Shown here piece after piece: positions 7,002-8,602 of a stretch of 8,602 nt of DNA. The position numbers and the translations under genes were made by a program. The notes under the pieces are model-generated. The model saw only the letters and a list, made by a program, of their open reading frames with translations, did not search any database and was not told where the DNA came from. Source of the DNA: Deltaproteobacteria bacterium (GTDB lineage Bacteria; Myxococcota; UBA796; SXON01); contig CANKNP010000231.1 in the NCBI GenBank assembly GCA_947483545.1, forward strand, positions 1 through 8,602. The letters are read 5' to 3'. How positions within the stretch are numbered: the first letter of the stretch is position 1; each line of letters begins with the position of its first letter.

Positions 7002-7018
7002 TCGACATTCCGATATGG
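6977..7018. promoter_or_regulatory. 42-bp palindromic operator over the promoter and start codon
   Basis: The two 21-base arms match at 17 positions around a central GTATAC (6995-7000). The palindrome resolves into two adjacent sites 20 bp apart, each ATCG, six bases, CGAT (6981-6994 and 7001-7014), with ATCGACAT repeated directly. It spans the spacer, the -10 box, the expected start point and the ATG. This is the expected arrangement for two helix-turn-helix dimers repressing their own gene; the binding protein is inferred to be the regulator encoded just downstream. Confidence 0.72.
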
Positions 7019-7806
7019 CCTCCGCACTCCCCTTCACTATCCTCGAACAAACGCGCCTGCGCGTTGTCGCCAAGGTACGTGAACTTCGGACCGGGCGCAA
7101 TTGGACTCAGGCCGAATTGGCGGCGCACCTTGGGCTCTCCCAGGCGCGGCTGAGCGAGATCGAGCGTGGTGGCGGGTCGTTTTCCGCGGAGCAGCTCCTT
7201 GAGGTCCTCCGCCTCTTCAATGTGTCCGTCGACGCCTTCCTCCCTCCGCAGGATCCCGAGGACGAGCTTCAGAACGCGCTGGCGCGCCTCGGCGCGATCG
7301 AGTTGCGAGAGCTCCCCGACGTATTGCCCAGCGCCCGGGTGGCCGAGGTCATCAGCGTGGCGCGCGAAACGCTGCTGGCGCCTCGCTCTCCGCGATTGTT
7401 GCTCGCCCTCGCGCCGGTGCTCATCAAGAATCTGGATGCGGTCAACCTGGACGTGTTGCACGCCGAATTGGCCGGTCTCGGCTTCCCCGCGAGAGTACCC
7501 TGGCTGGTGGACAACGTCGCAGCCGCCCTTCTACAAGTTGGGGTCGGCAAGGGCCGGCCCGCTGCCGCACGCTGGCACCGGGCGCGGCTCGTGCTCGGCC
7601 ATTTCCTGGCTCGTCACCCGGCGCCGGTCCAAGGGGCCACTCCACCCGCCTGCTTTGATCACCTGGACGCCAACATCCGCAGCGAGCGCACCCTCGCGAA
7701 GGCGCTCGAGGCTTCCTCTGGGATTTCCCGCCGGTGGGGCGTCGTTACCGAGTTGCACCCGGAGCACTTCGCGGATGCCCTACGAGCCTCCAATGCAGCC
7801 GTTTGA
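7015..7806 (+). CDS. XRE-family helix-turn-helix regulator, probable antitoxin-like partner
   Basis: 263 residues. An XRE-type (Cro/C1) DNA-binding domain occupies about 14-76: VVAKVRELRTGRNWTQAELAAHLGLSQARLSEIERG, with TQAELAAHLGLS and QARLSEIERG as the two core helices, then LLEVLRLFNVSVDAFL. The long C-terminal part (about 85-263) is helical, with leucine-rich segments (RLLLALAPVLIKNLDAVNLD, 127-146) and a WLVDNVAAALL stretch (163-173); I do not recognise a named domain there. It is much longer than a minimal XRE antitoxin. ATG 7015 lies at the edge of the palindromic operator and a few bases after the predicted transcription start, with no ribosome site. An upstream in-frame TTG at 6973 is the -35 box itself and is rejected as a start. 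The 3' end overlaps the next gene, so the two are co-translated. It probably represses its own operon and may neutralise the partner. Confidence 0.85.
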   Translation: MASALPFTILEQTRLRVVAKVRELRTGRNWTQAELAAHLGLSQARLSEIERGGGSFSAEQLLEVLRLFNVSVDAFLPPQDPEDELQNALARLGAIELRELPDVLPSARVAEVISVARETLLAPRSPRLLLALAPVLIKNLDAVNLDVLHAELAGLGFPARVPWLVDNVAAALLQVGVGKGRPAAARWHRARLVLGHFLARHPAPVQGATPPACFDHLDANIRSERTLAKALEASSGISRRWGVVTELHPEHFADALRASNAAV

Positions 7807-8389
7807 GCGCTTCTTCACGGAGCTCGACGCGCGGTGGGTCGCGACCGGTCCTGCCCCGATCACGCTCCGTGTTCTGGGCTCTACGGCCTTGTTCCTGCGC
7901 ACCAACTACCAGCGGGGGACCAAGGACAGCGACGTGATCGAGACGGCGCAGATCACCCCGGAGATCCGCGCACAGGCGCGCGCGCTGGGCGGGAAGGGGT
8001 CTCCGCTGCACCTCCGGCATGGCGTCTACGTTGACTTTCTGCCATCGGCTTTCCCGTTCCTGCCCGAGGAACCCCTTTGGCACCCCGTCGCGAGCCCTAC
8101 GCTGACCCATTTTTGCATCGAAGCGCTCGACGTTGTCGATGTGGCCGTCGCGAAGCTCGCGCGCTTCCACAAGTTCGACCAGATCGACATCGCGGCGATG
8201 GCCGAGCGCGAACTCATCGATCCATGCCGGTTCACCGCCCGGTTCCGCTCAGCCGTCCAGCGGCTCTGGCACGACGCACGGGCCGACACGCTCCCTCGCA
8301 TCGTCCGCCATTTTCATCAAGTGCAACGCGATGAGCTGTTCATCCCGGAGTCTTCTATCGACCTCCCACCCTGGGTTTCTGACGACTGA
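7775..8389 (+). CDS. Nucleotidyltransferase-fold protein, possible toxin (AbiEii/DUF6036-like)
   Basis: 204 residues. The segment LRVLGSTALFLRTNYQRGTKDSDVIE (31-56) has the minimal nucleotidyltransferase layout: Gly-Ser (35-36), then a D-x-D pair (D51, D53) in the R-x-T-x-D-x-D context, and a likely third acidic residue D87 in VYVDFLP. The later VDVAVAKLARFHKFDQIDIAAM (121-142), with K127 and D138, resembles the K...D motif of AbiEii- and DUF6036-type proteins. Several relatives in this fold group (AbiEii, MenT) are toxins that add nucleotides to tRNA; others are uncharacterised. The gene overlaps the XRE regulator by 32 bp if ATG 7775 is used (GGAG 10 nt upstream) or by 14 bp from ATG 7793, and shares its promoter. 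The frame stays open far upstream inside the regulator gene, but that is antitoxin coding sequence. The fold is likely; toxin activity is inferred from context. Confidence 0.72.
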   Translation: MPYEPPMQPFERFFTELDARWVATGPAPITLRVLGSTALFLRTNYQRGTKDSDVIETAQITPEIRAQARALGGKGSPLHLRHGVYVDFLPSAFPFLPEEPLWHPVASPTLTHFCIEALDVVDVAVAKLARFHKFDQIDIAAMAERELIDPCRFTARFRSAVQRLWHDARADTLPRIVRHFHQVQRDELFIPESSIDLPPWVSDD

Positions 8390-8403
8390 GGGCGGCTCCG
8401 CCC
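8390..8403 (+). terminator. GC-rich hairpin after the two-gene unit
   Basis: GGGCGG (8390-8395) and CCGCCC (8398-8403) form a short perfect inverted repeat that begins directly after the TGA at 8389. No T-run follows, so it is a weak intrinsic terminator at best and may instead protect the 3' end of the message. Confidence 0.4.
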
Positions 8404-8481
8404 CAGCCCGCCGCCGCCCATTCTATTCTTGGAACGCCGCTGATCTACGGCGCGGCCCCCCGATCACCGACGACGACGGAT

Positions 8482-8602
8482 TCACCGCCGCCCGATCACC
8501 TCCCCCAACGCCCCCCCCGGATCCGCCAACCTCGCCCGCGCCGCCTCTGGCAGCGCCCTCGACCCGTCTGGCCGCCTCTTCCGCGCCTCGGCCGTCCACA
8601 TC
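8482..8602 (-). CDS. C-terminal fragment of an unidentified converging gene (5' end outside window)
   Basis: Reading leftwards from 8601, one minus-strand frame is open for 39 codons to a TGA at 8484-8482, with nearly every codon ending in G or C. The visible tail, ending LPEAARARLADPGGALGEVIGRR, has a composition like the end of a real protein. A competing frame, also open, has a worse third-position bias. It would converge on the nucleotidyltransferase gene. Too little is visible to name a family. Confidence 0.4.
   Translation of the reverse strand, partial: MWTAEARKRRPDGSRALPEAARARLADPGGALGEVIGRR

Noticed and set aside
6492..7461. Minus-strand open frames across the maf end and XRE gene
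   Set aside because: They overlap well-supported plus-strand genes and the promoter, and their translations show no family features.
7166..7774. Long upstream extension of the nucleotidyltransferase frame
   Set aside because: It is the +1 shadow of the XRE gene; its translation is Ser/Arg/Ala-rich and structureless until about 7775.

Overview
The window is GC-rich with strongly G/C-ending codons. Two Hsp70-family genes, a GrpE-like gene and a J-like/PEGA gene sit together, which is most typical of Myxococcota or neighbouring 'Deltaproteobacteria'. That placement is inferred from gene content and composition only; there is no rRNA or housekeeping marker in the window.

Left two thirds (minus strand, 5946 down to 1): one compact operon, read right to left. 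Its genes are (i) an Hsp70 whose C-terminal lid is replaced by a von Willebrand factor A domain with an intact MIDAS metal site, (ii) a GrpE-like nucleotide exchange factor, (iii) a second lidless Hsp70, and (iv) a membrane protein cut by the window edge. The last carries two J-like domains that both lack HPD, a Pro-rich linker, a beta-rich domain, one transmembrane helix and a PEGA domain. Junctions are an 11-bp overlap, a 9-bp gap and a 44-bp gap, so co-expression is likely. The layout looks like a complete dedicated Hsp70/GrpE/J machine, with the J-like partner fixed to the inner membrane and the leading Hsp70 carrying a metal-dependent adhesion module. It differs from housekeeping dnaKJ in every component.

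Middle (plus strand, 6063-6869): a divergently transcribed Maf-type nucleotide pyrophosphatase gene. It contains a 204-bp in-frame insertion bounded by a perfect 14-bp direct repeat and rich in inverted repeats. Removing it restores a normal-length Maf of about 200 residues.

Right (plus strand, 6973-8403): a two-gene unit of an XRE-type helix-turn-helix regulator and an overlapping nucleotidyltransferase-fold protein, resembling a toxin-antitoxin pair. A near-consensus sigma-70 promoter (TTGACC, 17 bp, TATACA) is embedded in a 42-bp imperfect palindrome that reaches the regulator's start codon, a clear autoregulatory arrangement. A GC-rich hairpin follows the second stop codon.

The far right edge (8482-8602, minus) probably holds the C-terminus of a converging gene. 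I saw no tRNA, rRNA, CRISPR array or transposase gene.
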